Assembly (NCBI RefSeq): GCF_021917145.1
Contig: NC_061082.1
Coordinates: 11,568,237 to 11,632,236 of the forward strand
Reading direction: 5' to 3'
Length of the DNA: 64,000 bases
Source: Hypomesus transpacificus
Taxonomy: Eukaryota; Chordata; Actinopteri; Osmeriformes; Osmeridae
The notes below the pieces were generated by a model. That model saw only the letters and a program-made list of their open reading frames with translations. It was not told the DNA's origin and ran no database searches. Both the position numbers and the translations under genes were made by a program. Below, in pieces: positions 1 through 11,813 of this stretch (position 1 is its first letter; the number at the start of each line of letters is the position of its first letter).

Positions 1-600
1 TTTATTCCAGACTGCGTAATTGTGCAGCATTAATTGTGCCACATCCGGGGTCTACGGAGATGGCTTTTAACATGCAACAAATGAGTTTTTAGGGCAACAT
101 AGACTACGGTAGCAGCCTCCTACAGGAAACATACACAAATATAACATTTATATTCAGCATACAACACAGCTACTTCATTTCAATCACAAATATAAATGAT
201 AAATCTCTCCACAATTAACAGTCCTGTCCGGATTAATGCATCCTGAGCACTATTCACATTGTCATTTAAACATTCACTGTAATGAACAAACATGCAAAAG
301 TAATGAAACAAGTTACTCTTGCTGCTCCACATCGCAGACACCAATTTACACAAAGCACTTTTTGAACCCATTGTGTTCAGTAGAAAACCTGCCTTAACAT
401 TTCACAACCATAAAAGTTACATGAACATTAATTATTTTAAATTAACAAAACTCCTTTTATGCCAAATGAAAGTAAATCACTTACGATGATGTTCCACTGT
501 TACTCGTAACTCGACAATACACACGGAGGGCCTATCAAGCACGTTCTCTCCCCTCTTAATTCAACAAAAAGAAATATACTTTAACATCATAACACATGTG
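1..600. other. Gene-free AT-rich stretch
   Basis: I see no coding region, RNA gene or recognisable repeat here. The only open frame (minus strand, 180-371) is short and has no family features. Confidence 0.4.
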
Positions 601-1956
601 TTACACAAACTGGAGTTTAATACTTTTGCACAAACAGGAGTTTAATCCTTTGTTATTTATATTTTCACAAGACTTACGCTCTTTGCGAAAGTGATTCACC
701 ACTTTGTCCGTGTGAACAGACCAGGTGAGGTCATTGCTGATGTTCACCCCGAGGAACTTGAAGCAGCTGACCTTCTCCACTTCCGATCCATTGATGAGTA
801 GGGGTGCATGCTCCTCCTCCTGCCGCCTCCTGTGGTCCACAATCATCTCCTTGGTCTTGCTGATGTTAACAGAGAGGTTATTGTCCTGACACCATGATGT
901 TAGGGTGTCAACCTCCTCTTTGTAGGCTGACTCGTCACTGTCAGAGATGAGGCCTACGATGGTTGTGTCGTCAGCAAACTTAACCAGGAGGTTGGAGCTG
1001 TGCGTTGCCACACAGTCGTGAGTGAACAAGGAGAACAGGAGAGGGCTGAGCACACAGCCCTGGGGGGTGCCTGTGTTGGTGATCAGTACGGATGAGGTGC
1101 GGTCACCGATTCTCACCACCTGTGGCCCCCCCGTCAGGGTGCTTAGTCCCAGGTCCACAAGCTTGGAGACCAGTCTGGAGGGGATGATGGTGTTGAATGC
1201 AGAGCTCTAGTCAATGAACAGCATCCTCACATATGTATTCCCCATTGTCCAGGTGGGAGAGAGCGGTGTGCATAGTCAGAGCGATGGCATCTTCTGTAGA
1301 CCTGTTGGACCGGTATGCAAACTGCATAGGGTCCAGTGTGGGGGGCAGCAAGGAGCAGATGAATGATTTGACTAGCCGCTCGAAGCACTTTATGATGACG
1401 GACGTCAGTGCTATCGGGCGATAGTCGTTCAGACGTGACCTTGGTGTTCTTGGGCACAGGGATAATGGTGGTCTTCTTGAAGCAGGTGGGGAGTACAGAC
1501 AGGTTAAGGGAGAGGTTGAAGATGTCACTGAAAACCCCTGCCAGCTGGTCAGCCCCTGAGGGCCCTACCTGATATGCCGTCTGGGCCAGGTGCCTTCCGA
1601 GGGTTGATCTCCTTAGCACAGCCTTACCTCGGCTACAGTTAGTGTAGGCACACCACTGGCTTGGCCTTCAGGTAGCTCCACTGCAGGGGGGTCACTGTCC
1701 CTCTCAAAGCGAGCGTAGAAGGAGTTCAGCTCGTCTGGCAGTAGGACTGGGACTGGGACTGGGAATGAGGACTGGGTCTCATTGTAGCCTCTCCCTTTGT
1801 AGTCAGTAATGGCATTGAGTCCACTCCACATGCGCCTGGGGTCAGAGCCATGGTAGCTGGCCTCCACCTTGGTCCTGTAAGCCCTTTTCGCTGCTTTGAT
1901 GGCCGTCTGAAGGTCGTATCTGACCTTCCTGTACAATCAACAGTAAAATATTTCAC
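601..1956 (-). mobile_element. L2-like LINE remnant (reverse transcriptase part)
   Basis: Minus-strand pieces read as a non-LTR reverse transcriptase. In 5'-to-3' order they are a linker with a YRTKVEASYHG-type stretch (about 1936-1613), a thumb/finger piece with [12 protein letters not shown] (about 1430), then [13 protein letters not shown] and the catalytic FADD (codons at about 967-978), then [16 protein letters not shown] and [15 protein letters not shown]. The style matches fish L2/CR1-type LINEs. The pieces lie in different frames, so the copy has several frameshifts. No endonuclease domain is seen upstream, so it is 5' truncated. It is old and non-functional. Clade assignment is from motif memory. 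Confidence 0.75.
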
Positions 1957-2039
1957 AGCGAGTACAAGACTTAACTTCGTTATATCAACCTAAAAGAGCA
2001 ACAAGTCACTCAATAAGAGTCATTGTGATCCTGGAGAAA

Positions 2040-2265
2040 ACTAACTAACAAGTCCAGCCAAGCATTCTTAAGTGCCGTTGTACTCCCGGAACAAGTGCGT
2101 CTTGAGCCTTTTCTTGAAGGTGGGGAGACAGTCAGTGTCCCTGATGGAGGTGGGGAGCTGGTTCCACCATTGGGGCGCCAGGCAGGAGAAGAGCTTGTGT
2201 TGGGACCGGGCAGTCTTGAGCGGTGGGACCACCAGGCGGTTGTATTTCCTTTTTACCGTCTCTTC
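2040..2265. repeat. Possible dispersed repeat
   Basis: This GC-richer block sits between the LINE remnant and the OR pseudogene. Two overlapping plus-strand frames are open through it (for example KVGRQSVSLMEVGSWFHHWG), but neither resembles a host protein. The wording resembles sequence that recurs in fish genomes, but I cannot name the family. Confidence 0.25.
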
Positions 2266-2294
2266 ATCTTTCCTACCATGTACAAGTCAATCCA

Positions 2295-3245
2295 TCAGTT
2301 CATTTTCCAACACATAGGCAGCATTTTGTTTCTAATGTGAGTCAGTGTGAGACCATAAACGAGGGGATTAAACAATGGAGGAACTATTACTATTTCCATT
2401 GCCATGAAGTTTTGAAGGCTTTGTGGCAAATCAAATGAGCCATAACGCATGTACAGAACATCAAAAAGTCCAGCAATTGAAATATTTACTAATGCAATTA
2501 AATGTGGCACTCAGGTCTGCAGAAATTTTCTTCTGTTCTCTAACACATTCAGACAAGATCTGATCATGAATACATGAGTGCAAACTATGAAAACACAAAG
2601 ACAAACATATCACAACATTGTAACATATCCTATTACATTGGTTGGGGTGGTTGATGTCACCCAACTAGTCGCAGCACAGGAGAGTTTAGCAATCAGCCAA
2701 TAAGCACAGAAGATCTTCTGTATGTGGGAGCCACACAGCCTCAGTCTGGTAATAGATATTACACCTGCGGACATAAGACCAAGAGGAGCAAACCAGGAGA
2801 AAGAGACTAATTTGGCCATCTTATGCTTAGTCATGACTGAGTGATACTCTAGTGGTCTACATATTGCCACGTACCTGTCATATGCCATCACTGATAGAAT
2901 ACAAATGTCACTGCACACATAAGAGTATATTACAAAAGCTTGACACAGACATCCTTCATAAGCGATCACATTATAATGAGACAGTAAATCAAAAAGAAAC
3001 TTTGGGTAGAAACCCACAGTCCCAAAAAGTCCATTGATGCACAAATTGCACAGGAGGATGTACATGGGCTGATGGAGATATTTATCCAAGATGATGGTCA
3101 TAATGACAACAACATTTACCATAACAATCACACAGTAAAACAGTAAAGTGAGAAAGAAGAGTATAATGTTGTAGTCTGTTGTGACATTCAACCCAGAGAG
3201 AGTAAAATCAATGACAACAGATCCATTATCCATTTTCAGTTTCAA
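2295..3245 (-). pseudogene. Olfactory receptor pseudogene, full length with two in-frame TGA codons
   Basis: This is a seven-transmembrane odorant receptor reading frame of about 317 codons. It keeps an N-glycosylation sequon (MDNGS, the likely start a few codons inside the frame), TM2 PMYILLCNLCINGLFG, the TM3 end MAYDRYVAICRPLEY, the extracellular-loop cysteines in CGSHIQKIFC, and TM7 PPLFNPLVYGL. The frame is continuous except for two TGA codons, at 2610-2612 (start of TM5) and 2511-2513 (in the TM6 motif TCVPHL, where TGT became TGA). There is no frameshift, so inactivation is probably recent. It is the outermost member of the minus-strand OR arm and is closest in wording to the X and Y genes at 11-25 kb. 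Confidence 0.9.
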
Positions 3246-4082
3246 AATATATTAAAGCATACTAAACTACACTCAACAACTACACAATATTTAGTATCGC
3301 AAGGAACTGAACGTTCACAACATTGTTGTAAATCTGCCAGGGTTACCCTTATTCAAAATATATTAAGTCCAGATTAGTTTGCTTGAGTTAAACCAGCTTT
3401 AAAACGGTCCCTTATTTTATAATTATTTTATCAAAAACTTTACTCAGATTCTTACACATGAGATATTGAGCCCTACTAAACAGCATACAGACAGTCATCA
3501 ACAGAAACATAAGAAACATAAATCAAATAAGTTCCAATGTGAGCCATACCTGATATCAATGAGATAAACGTATATCATGTGATTTATGTTTCCATCTACA
3601 GTGGTAGTATTCCCATCTACCTATATGAGCACCTGGTTGCTCTGGTAATAGAAATGTCAAATCAGAGACCTGAATGCAAAATAATCTCAAGATAGAGACA
3701 GTCACTGCATTTACATGATGGTATCAATAAAAATTTAGCTTTATTCGGATAATGCGAATTTTTGGGGCGACTGCTATTATCCAAATAAATATGGCAGTGA
3801 ATAAACCGAATTATTGGCCGAAAGCATGTCATATCCCAGTGCGATACAAGGCGCTGTTTTCATTACAACTAGTGGTGATACAACCCTTTCCGCTTGACCT
3901 CTTCACCACTACCAACAACAACAACATCAACATTTTGAGAAAGACGGCGAACGGAGAGCAAGGTGAAGCTACGTTCCTCTACATTTCGTGCATGATGACA
4001 ATAGAAGCACTGCGAATGCAAATGGCGCTATTGGCTCGCATTGTTTGTTTGTTTCTACCGGGCGGTTACTGGCAGCGACAAC
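3246..4082. other. Intergenic, no gene seen
   Basis: This is the upstream flank of the OR pseudogene, AT-rich in its first half. One plus-strand frame at 3752-4132 is open but has no family features and runs into the hAT end. No repeat could be named. Confidence 0.35.
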
Positions 4083-4778
4083 TAGGGCTGTCCCCGACTG
4101 AGATTTTCTTTGGTCGACCGAGACTCGACTAAAACGTCTGAAAATCGACTAATCGAAATTTGATAAGCTTTTTGTTTTTAACAACAAACAAAAAAACGTA
4201 CAAACATTTTCGCGATCTGACTCAATGGCTGCTGGACATTGCAGATTCAGCCGCTAATAACCTACTAATAATAAGACTCGTATCACCAGTCCTGTTGTAA
4301 CCGAATGCCGATGGTATTTAGTATTTCTTACAATGTACTACAAATGTACAATGTACTAATGTTACAATGTACTACAAATAAAAAAGATTATTTTGGTACT
4401 CGACTAATCTATCAACTATTTTTTTTATTAATCGACTAATATAATGATTATTCCCCCCCATCCCAAAAAAAAGAAAATTTGAAACAAAATGAAAAAAAAA
4501 AGAAAACAAAATGTTGAAATTTGAATTCAAATGTATTTGAGTTACAAGTTTTGTAAACATGTAAACATTATAAATAAACAAAATAGTAATACAAATTAAA
4601 GTGCAAATATGCTTTTAAAAGTAAAGTGCAAATAAAGTTTTAAGAGTAACTAAAAATAGCAATCAAGCCTCTGCAAGTGCAAAATAACTGACATTCAAAG
4701 TCCAAAAGTAAAAAAAGTCCATCCTTCCCGACAAAGGGTTTAAAAGTAAATAAATATTACTTCAGGGGAACACACAAT

Positions 4779-7733
4779 TCATACACGTTTCAAATTGCAA
4801 TGTAAAAACGTGAGCATATTGACATGCTCTGGAGTGAGGCTGGCTCTCTTCTTGGAGGCGATGTTCCCAGCTGCTGAGAAGAGCCGCTCAGAGGGAGTAG
4901 AAGTAGCTGGAATGCCCAAGAAAGATTTGGCTAGTGATGCAAGAGCTGGAGACCTTGCCTCATTTAACTTCCACCAAGACAGGGGACTTTCTGTCTTTGA
5001 AAGAGGCTGCTCTCCAAAGTACATCAGCGTCCTCTTCACTGTTGTCATTGTCACTGTCCGTTGAGTCTGATCCAAGCAGTAAATCCAGTACTGAAACAGT
5101 CCTCCCATTTGGAGATACCTTGTCAGCTGATGATGTGGCATCTTGGTTCCCACTGGTGAGCTGGTTCACAGTACTCCTATCCATGTGCTGTAGTGCCAGA
5201 GATTGTACCTTATTCTGAACACTGAACCTCTCCTCTGGTGTCAGGAATTTCAGTTTTCGAAATCGTGGGTCAAGTGCAGCTGCAATGATCTGTTTGCTTT
5301 GTTTATCATCTGTGAAGGTGACCTCTCCTGACCACCGTGCAGTGGTTTCCTTTGAAGCAGCTGCCTGGAAGGCCTGCACAGGAGTTGTCTCATAAGAAGT
5401 GTGGGTGGACTTCAGCAGCCCTTTGACCAGAGGAGGCAGTGCAGAGACTGTCACATAACTCTCACCACTCAAGTACACAGTGGCACACTCAAAGGCCTGG
5501 AGAGCTTGGGCCAGTTCTTCTAGAAGGGTCCACTGATCGCTTTTGAGGTCTAGGTATTGTTTCCCTCTCTGAGTTATTGCTGGGTCAGAAAGGGTTGCAG
5601 TGACTGGCCACCTCTGTTCCAGTAGGCGACTAATCATGTGATAGGTGCTGTTCCACCTGCTACTGACATCTTGTACAAGTTTGTGTTCAGGAGTCCCCAT
5701 TTGTTTCTGCTTCATTTTCAGGTTGCTTGCAGCCAGTTCACTACTTTTAAAGTGCTCAACGAGACACCTTGCAGCACCAAGTGCTTTGCTGATCTGAGGG
5801 TTTTTCAGTGCATGGTTTATTACTAACTGCAAAGTGTGGCCTGCGCAGCGGACAGACACTGGAGAGGAAATTTTAGTCATATGTACAATGAATGTGCTTT
5901 AAGAGAAGTTTTAAGATAGGTTTAAGAAGCTTTCTACAATGACTGTTGATTTAACTCCATTTGGTAGAGATCCCATTTGGAGACATGAAGTTTGGGGACG
6001 GGAAGTCTGGGTGACCTGAAAGAGTTTTTACACCTGGGGGGAAGAGACAGTTGGTCTAAGGACAATGAGGGTTCAGCTGTATTGTTCTTGTGACCTGGGG
6101 GAAGGTAGATAATGGATCAAGCTGCTCTGACCCTTCCTGTTTCATAGGTGATGTTAATTAAATTCTTGTTTGAAGATGGTCACACAAAGGACAGTTGACC
6201 ATTTGACTGGTCAACTCCTGCTGCTTTACTATCTATTGGTTTGGGGAGATATGCCCCATCAAAGAACAGTGGGACAATTGCTCGGGAGATGTATTGTTTC
6301 AAACTGTCACCAATTCGAGTGAGCCAATCACAGAGTTTGTTACATTGATTGATTAACCTTATAGAATGTAATTTGATCTGAAGTGTATATGAGGTTGTGA
6401 TCTTTGGATGTTCGGGATCACTCTTGCGAACGATTTGTGGCTAGCACACCCTTCGTAATGACTGATCACAAAGTACTTTGTTTAATCATATGTAATTGTA
6501 TAGTCTAAATAAATTGAATTGAAACCGCCATCTCCGACTATTCAAATCTACACAGTCCAGCAAGAATTTTCTTTTACAAAACCCACCCATTTTTTTCTTG
6601 CAAGATGTTTGCAGCCAGCACAACATCGGAGCCATTGTCATGAACTACTGCCACAATTCTGCTTGTAGGGATCTCAAGTCTTTCCACAGCCTGCTCAATC
6701 CATGCAGCAATGTTGGGTCCAGTATGCCTCTCTTCAAGTGGCATGGTTGTGAGGCAGAAGCTAGTGAGCTCCCAGTCATCACTTATAAAGTGACATGTGA
6801 TGCCAAGATATGCCTCTGTGGCTACACTGGTCCAAGCATCAGTTGTGAGAGCAATCTTGTTCTCAGTTGCTTTCAGAGCATCTTTAACCTTGGCAAGTGA
6901 AGTTTCATACTTTTGCTCCATGAGCTTTGTAAAATGAGTTCTGGAAGGTAAGGTGTAACCTAGATGGAATGTGTTGACCATCTGCATAAAGCTCTCATAC
7001 TCAACCATTGAGAGAGGTCTCATGTCATTGACAAGCATGTTAAGGATGCTCTCTGTCAAGACTCCTGCCATCTGAGGGGTGCATGAGCCTCTCTTCAGGA
7101 CAAACTCGTCCACTTGCTTTGCTTGGTACTAAAAGAGAGAGAAAAAAAACTAAGTTTTAATTAATGTAAGCTATAGTATCATATTTTTGTATAATGCTAG
7201 AGTAGATCTCTCGTAATTGTGTTGATATGAAATTAATATTTTTCCACAATATTTAGTTTGACGAATGCTAAGTGGAGGAGGTTAACTATTCAGAACGAAC
7301 GAAAAGACAGGCTACTCTGATAATTTACTGATTAACTACATTGCATGTAAGTCGCGTTAGCAAGTCGCGTTAGCAAGCATCCTCCATGAGACGTTCTGAT
7401 AATTCACTGTAACTACATTGCACGTAAAATAACTGAAATAGCGTGAGCAAGCATCCTCCATGAGACGTTCGGTTTTCCAACATGTAAGCGTAAATCTTAC
7501 GATAGGTTAACAAGGCTAACATTACTTAGACAGTTAACTTAAACTTACCCATCAGCAGGAGAAGACGTGGTGGCTCCAGGATGCCTCCGTTTCAAATGCT
7601 CATGCATTGCCGTGGTGCTGGAATTAAATGCCAATTCCATTTTGCAGATGTTGCATTGAACTTTTTTATTTGGTTTGCTGGTGAAATATTCCCAGACTTT
7701 TGAAGCTCTCGGTCTCAGTTTCGGCTCTCCCAC
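4779..7733 (-). pseudogene. hAT transposase remnant (BED finger, catalytic core, hATC)
   Basis: Three exon-like blocks are visible. Block 1 (about 7733-7545) is a BED zinc finger: SKVWEYF, then CNICKMEL and HEHLKRRHP, ending at a strong splice donor (GTAAGT). Block 2 (7125-6574) follows an acceptor (ctcttttag) and holds the DDE-core start, including ALTTDAWTS and VVHDNGSDVV. Block 3 (5866-4779) starts near SVRCAGHTLQLVINHAL and includes DVSSRWNSTYHM and the dimerisation domain PATSTPSERLFSAAGN. The C-terminal part changes frame once near 5025, so the copy is inactive. No ATG is visible before the BED block. Overall this is an Ac/ZBED-type hAT transposase. Confidence 0.85.
5856..6550. repeat. 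LTR-like dispersed repeat, copy 1 (inside hAT)
   Basis: This stretch interrupts the hAT transposase between its second and third blocks. From about 5872 it closely resembles 10489 onward: both contain gtacaatgaatgtg, ccatttggtagagat, gggtgacctgaaagagtt and gaagagacagttg. The copies diverge in their right halves. A polyadenylation-like AATAAA near the right end and the overall layout suggest a solo LTR of an unidentified element, old in age. The exact ends and target duplication are not resolved. Confidence 0.5.
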
Positions 7734-8283
7734 ACTCTTTTCCGCTATGATTCAAAATATTCTTCTTCTTTGCCTTGGTGTATGTATGTCTATGCCTTGG
7801 TGCGACAGTGTAAGTGACACTGCCCCCTGCACTTCCGGTAGTGCATTGCAATACTGAATGAAAATTACGACAGCTCTGAATCTTTTTATAATATACATAT
7901 AATATATGACGCGTCAACGATAAAAATCCAAGTCGACAATTTTTTATAATCGATGTAGTTGATTTTGTCGACTATTCGTTGCAGCTCTAATTCAATTTGG
8001 ATGTGATTCTTATAATAGGCATATTCATTAAGACAATTTAATCGAATGCCCATCCCTAATGTCGACGCATTTTCAGCGTGGACGTCGTCGATTATGTCGA
8101 CAAATCGCAGCAGCCCTAAATTCAACATATGTCATTTTTAAGTGTTTAGTATCCTGCGAGCAAGAAAAAGCAAGTGATTGAACAACTGCATCCAACAGCC
8201 AACTCAGGCTGTTTGCTCACACTGTATCATACTTCTTGTTATGAATGGATTAAATCTTCTCTAATTTCTTTACCTAAATCTAG

Positions 8284-8405
8284 ACATGGATGCAGCATCC
8301 TGCTACGGATTTGAGTCAGGGTAAGACCATAAATGAGGGGGTTAAACAATGGAGGAACTATAAGAATTTCCATGGAAAAGAAGTTCAGAAGATTTCGTTG
8401 TGTAG
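8284..8405 (-). pseudogene. Olfactory receptor 3' fragment (TM7 and tail)
   Basis: Read on the minus strand this encodes FFSMEILIVPPLFNPLIY, then GLTLTQIRSRMLHPCL. That is nearly the same as the TM7 and C-terminus of the intact X genes (13372-13500 and copies). Everything upstream of TM7 is gone. It is a leftover of an X-type gene at the edge of the duplicated region, so the array once extended further left. Confidence 0.85.
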
Positions 8406-8859
8406 CCCTAAAGTCAATTCCCTGTTAAGACTTGGCTTTTACCTGAATTCCTTTGTACCACCTGAATAATGTCTATTATTGAAGTGAGTGGAGACTGTGA
8501 GGAAATGATAGCATTATACTGCTGATCAATGCTGCTATACCAATCAATATCTAATATGAATATGTAAACACACATGTTTTGTAATGCTAATAACTAAGAT
8601 ACAAATATTGAATGTGATCAATTGATTTAATAAAGTAACAGATAAGAAACATTGAAATGTAACTTTGGTGTGTGGACAAGAATGCAGATGTCAGGCAAAC
8701 TGACTTGGGAGGCGAGTTTGTGACGCTCAGGGACTGGTGTGAGCACAATGAGCTAGTCAGCTCATGGGAGTAAAAGTGTCAACTTGGGAGATAAGGTGAT
8801 GCTGGGAACATAACTCTTCTCTGCTTCAGGACGAGTCAGACCGGACAGTTCTTACTATG
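8406..8859. other. Intergenic, no gene seen
   Basis: No coding region is evident. From about 8655 the base composition shifts toward that of the C-rich block to the right, and the stretch may be part of an old LTR-like repeat running to about 9540, but I cannot define its ends. Confidence 0.3.
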
Positions 8860-9215
8860 GATAATATGCCCCCTTCCCCTGGAGACCCTGCCCCCCCCCC
8901 CTTCTCACTGGATGCTCCCCTTCTCCTTGGAGCCCATCTGCCCCTTTACATCATCTGACCTAGGAGTGGTCTTACCCTCTCCCCTTCCCCTTGAAGACCC
9001 CACCCCGTATATCATCAGGACCTCGAGATGACCTGCTCTCAACTCTGGAGAACTCAAACCCCCCCCCCCCCCTTGGATTGCATCAGACCTGTGGGTCTTG
9101 TCCACCCCCCTCCCTGAACAACACCAGACCTGTGGGTCTTCTCTGCCCCCTCCCTCTCCTAACATCACCAGGTCCGTGGACTGCCCACCTTGCGCCAGCA
9201 TGAACGCCCTGGACA
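8860..9215. repeat. Degenerate C-rich minisatellite
   Basis: Imperfect units of roughly 40-50 bp recur here, built on the words caccagacctgtgggtctt and ccccctccctctcct, with C runs of up to about 16. Best-preserved neighbouring units are at about 9080-9170. Open frames through it are low-complexity and not genes. Confidence 0.6.
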
Positions 9216-9559
9216 TTTAATTGGTTAACAATAGCCACCCCAAGGTCTCCTGACCAATGGCCACTCACCAGACCTCCCTCTCTGGGGAGTACAAGATCTG
9301 TCTCCCAAGGGCGGGGAGACAGAACTTGGGAGGGGCAGAACTTTCTCTGATATTCTGTCACGACCACTTTCTCAACGAAGGCCTTCGTTCGTTCTAATCT
9401 TATACTCTGTTTTGGTGGGATGACTGCTGTTGCATCATCGACTGATTCATTGTACTAGACTACGGACATCTTGGTGTATTGTTTTCATTGTGTATCTTGT
9501 GATTGCATCATTACTAATTAAACTACAAATAACTTGGTCCGATGCTTAACCATGTATCA

Positions 9560-10482
9560 TTCTTCCTCTCAACACCCAGTTTACACTATCCTTAACAAGA
9601 CCATAAACCATTTCTGATAATCTACTAAGAATTTGTTTAACCAAAATAGTCATGTATTTGAAATAATAATGATTCAATACCACAAATATGATTTAGGGTT
9701 CACCCCTTACCAACAAATACATGTATGCATAGATGTACTAAAGAAAACACAAAAGCCGGCATGGAAAACAACAAATAAAATGATCAGTTCAATCCCCGTT
9801 GCAGGCCTGTTAACTGTGTACCTCGCGCCCAATACGGGCTACTCACGATCACCACGTTTGAGCCGCGTGCTCAGTTGATATTGCCTTTAGTCTGTCCGTT
9901 AGCAACCCCACGTAGCAATCGTTCCTGGCAAACTAGTCGTTCCACGTAGGCCGCCTGAAAGGAACCACGAGTGCCCGGGTTACTGGGGTGCTATTTGAGC
10001 AGCAGGTTCTCTGTTGCAAATTGACGGCGGTACACGGTAATAATCTAGTTAGATTTACTAGCACTAGCGTTAGCTATAAATTCACAAAGCTGAGCAAGCT
10101 AGCTAGCTCCAAAACCGAACATTAAATACTGTGCCCTTTCGTTGGCTGAATGAAAACAACATAAACCTTAAGTACACTAAAACTAAACATGGCTCATCCT
10201 TCAAACTACTGTTTGTAACTACTGTTACTACTTTTTATTTTTCAATTGCACTCTCTTCTTAATCGTTACCTCCACACAGTCGATATCGTCTTATATATTT
10301 TTTTCAGTTTCACTAAAATTAGTTTAATTGTACATTAATTAATTCTTTGAAGTTAAGAGTAAACTAACTTATTTATGTTGTTTACTTTAAGAACAGTTAA
10401 TTATTGTAGGCAACTTGATGTTAATTTGAAGGTGTAATGTGAAAGGGGATGGTTTTATTTTGAAGTGCAGGAAGTTGTGAAA
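9560..10482. repeat. Possible diverged solo LTR related to the Gypsy LTR at 40-44 kb
   Basis: The sequence has no gene. It shares short words with the right LTR of the Gypsy element at 40.1-44.3 kb in the same order: an AT-rich start, then ccccgttgcaggcctg (versus cccattgcaggcctg), then a GC-rich part, then gctagctagc clusters. This is weak similarity by eye, and the element would be old. Confidence 0.25.
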
Positions 10483-11072
10483 GAAATTTTGGGCCTATGT
10501 ACAATGAATGTGTTTTAGGAGAGGTTTACAGTTGGTTAAGAAGCTTGATACAATGTATGTTGATTCAACTCCATTTGGTAGAGATGCCACCTGTAGTTTT
10601 ATAACACCTAACTAGGAGACATGAAGTCTAGGAGACGGGAAGTCTGGGTGACCTGAAAGAGTTCTTGTCACCTGGGGAGAAGAGACAGTTGTTCTGAAGA
10701 AAATGTGGATTCAACGGTATTGTTCTAAGGATTTAACCAATGACAGAAGAGATTTGGTATAGCTTCATGTCTGTAGGATGGACCAATGACTTTTGTGAAC
10801 TGTCGTATCTATAAAATGGTCTGTTGAAGAATGTTCCGGAGGGGTTCAGGGCCATCAGCTGAGTAATGCTGGTAGGCTGGATTCTCCCGGTTTCATTCTA
10901 GAATGCTAGATGGAACTGTATGGAATTGTCTTTGTGTTATTGTCTTATGTTTGTGTGCTGATGATGTTATGTTGGTAACGTTATTATGCTTAGACCTACG
11001 TCAAATTAAAACATTAACTCTATACTTCACCCGACTTCAGCTTGAACAATGATTCTCTCAAAAACTTCCACG
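10483..11072. repeat. LTR-like dispersed repeat, copy 2
   Basis: This is homologous in its left half to the insertion in the hAT at 5.86 kb. Its right edge abuts the start of OR repeat unit 1 exactly where homology among the OR units ends, so it marks the left breakpoint of the tandem array. It contains tataaaatgg at about 10810 and an attaaaac word near the right end, in keeping with a solo LTR. Family not identified. Confidence 0.45.
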
Positions 11073-11463
11073 ACACACTGTTATTTATTCTTCGAACATG
11101 TACACAGTATTTTTTTGCGAATTTGAGTTAATGTCAGACCATAAATTAGGGGGTTGAATAATGGAGGACCTATTAGAATTTGAACAGCCAATAAGTTTTG
11201 AAGGCTCTGTGGCAAATCGCTTGAGCCATAATGCATATGCATAACATCAAATAGAGTAGCAATTGTAATGTTAAATAACGCAAATAAATGTGGTAAACAA
11301 GTAGGCCTACTCATGAACTTTCCTCTGTTTTCCAAGGACTTAAAACATGATCTGATCAACTGCATGTAAGAGCAAACTATGAAAATGCCACGAAAAATAT
11401 AAAACAATATTGTTACATATGCAACTACATTGGTTGGTGTGGATGAAGTTACCCAACTGGTCG

Positions 11464-11670
11464 TGTAACCTGTGTGAATCGGTGAAACTCACTCCTCAGG
11501 TATGTAATGGGCCACCCGCGTCAACAAATAGCTAGCTTTTCTTTGGTGTAGTTGGTAGTGGTTGCGCTTGGAAGTCGAGAGGTGGCAGGTTCGACTCCCC
11601 GTGGGGGTGAACATTGGCCAGATACCTCTGACTGAGCTTGCAATACCACGTCCGTTACATACGCGTCACA
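11464..11670 (+). mobile_element. tRNA-derived SINE-like insert, copy 1
   Basis: This 207-bp insert in the Y pseudogene has internal RNA polymerase III promoter motifs: a box A-like tggtgtagttgg (about 11544) and a perfect box B ggttcgactcc (about 11588), about 44 bp apart as in tRNA genes. It is flanked by a 4-bp duplication gtcg. The outer ends tgtaac and gttaca are roughly inverted, so it could instead be a non-autonomous DNA element carrying a tRNA-like part. The family is not named. Confidence 0.65.
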
Positions 11671-11813
11671 GTCGCATCACATGACAATTTAGCAACCAAC
11701 CAGTTAGCACAGTAGAGTTTCTGTATGTGTGAGCCACACAACCTCAGTTGGGAAGTAAATATAATAGCACTAGCTATAAGGCCAAAAGGAGCAATCCAGG
11801 AGAAAGAGACTAA

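Larger units (their letters stand above)
4083..7989 (-). mobile_element. hAT DNA transposon, degraded
   Basis: The left tip begins tagggctgtccccgac and the right tip, read on the other strand, begins tagagctgcaacgaat. Both follow the tagRgctg pattern of fish hAT termini, with gtcgac-rich sub-terminal sequence on both sides. A minus-strand hAT transposase in pieces lies between them. The 8 bp flanking each tip (gcgacaac and attcaatt) do not match, so either one end is mis-set or the target duplication has decayed. A further hAT-like tip (reverse complement tagggctgctgcg) ends at 8118, so the right side may be a composite of two elements. An LTR-like repeat is inserted at about 5.86-6.55 kb. 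Confidence 0.7.

Noticed and set aside
8905-9367. Glycine- and proline-rich open frames
   Set aside because: They are by-products of the C-rich minisatellite.
11544-11600. True tRNA gene in the OR units
   Set aside because: Boxes A and B are present, but no clear acceptor stem or full cloverleaf; better explained as a tRNA-derived insert.
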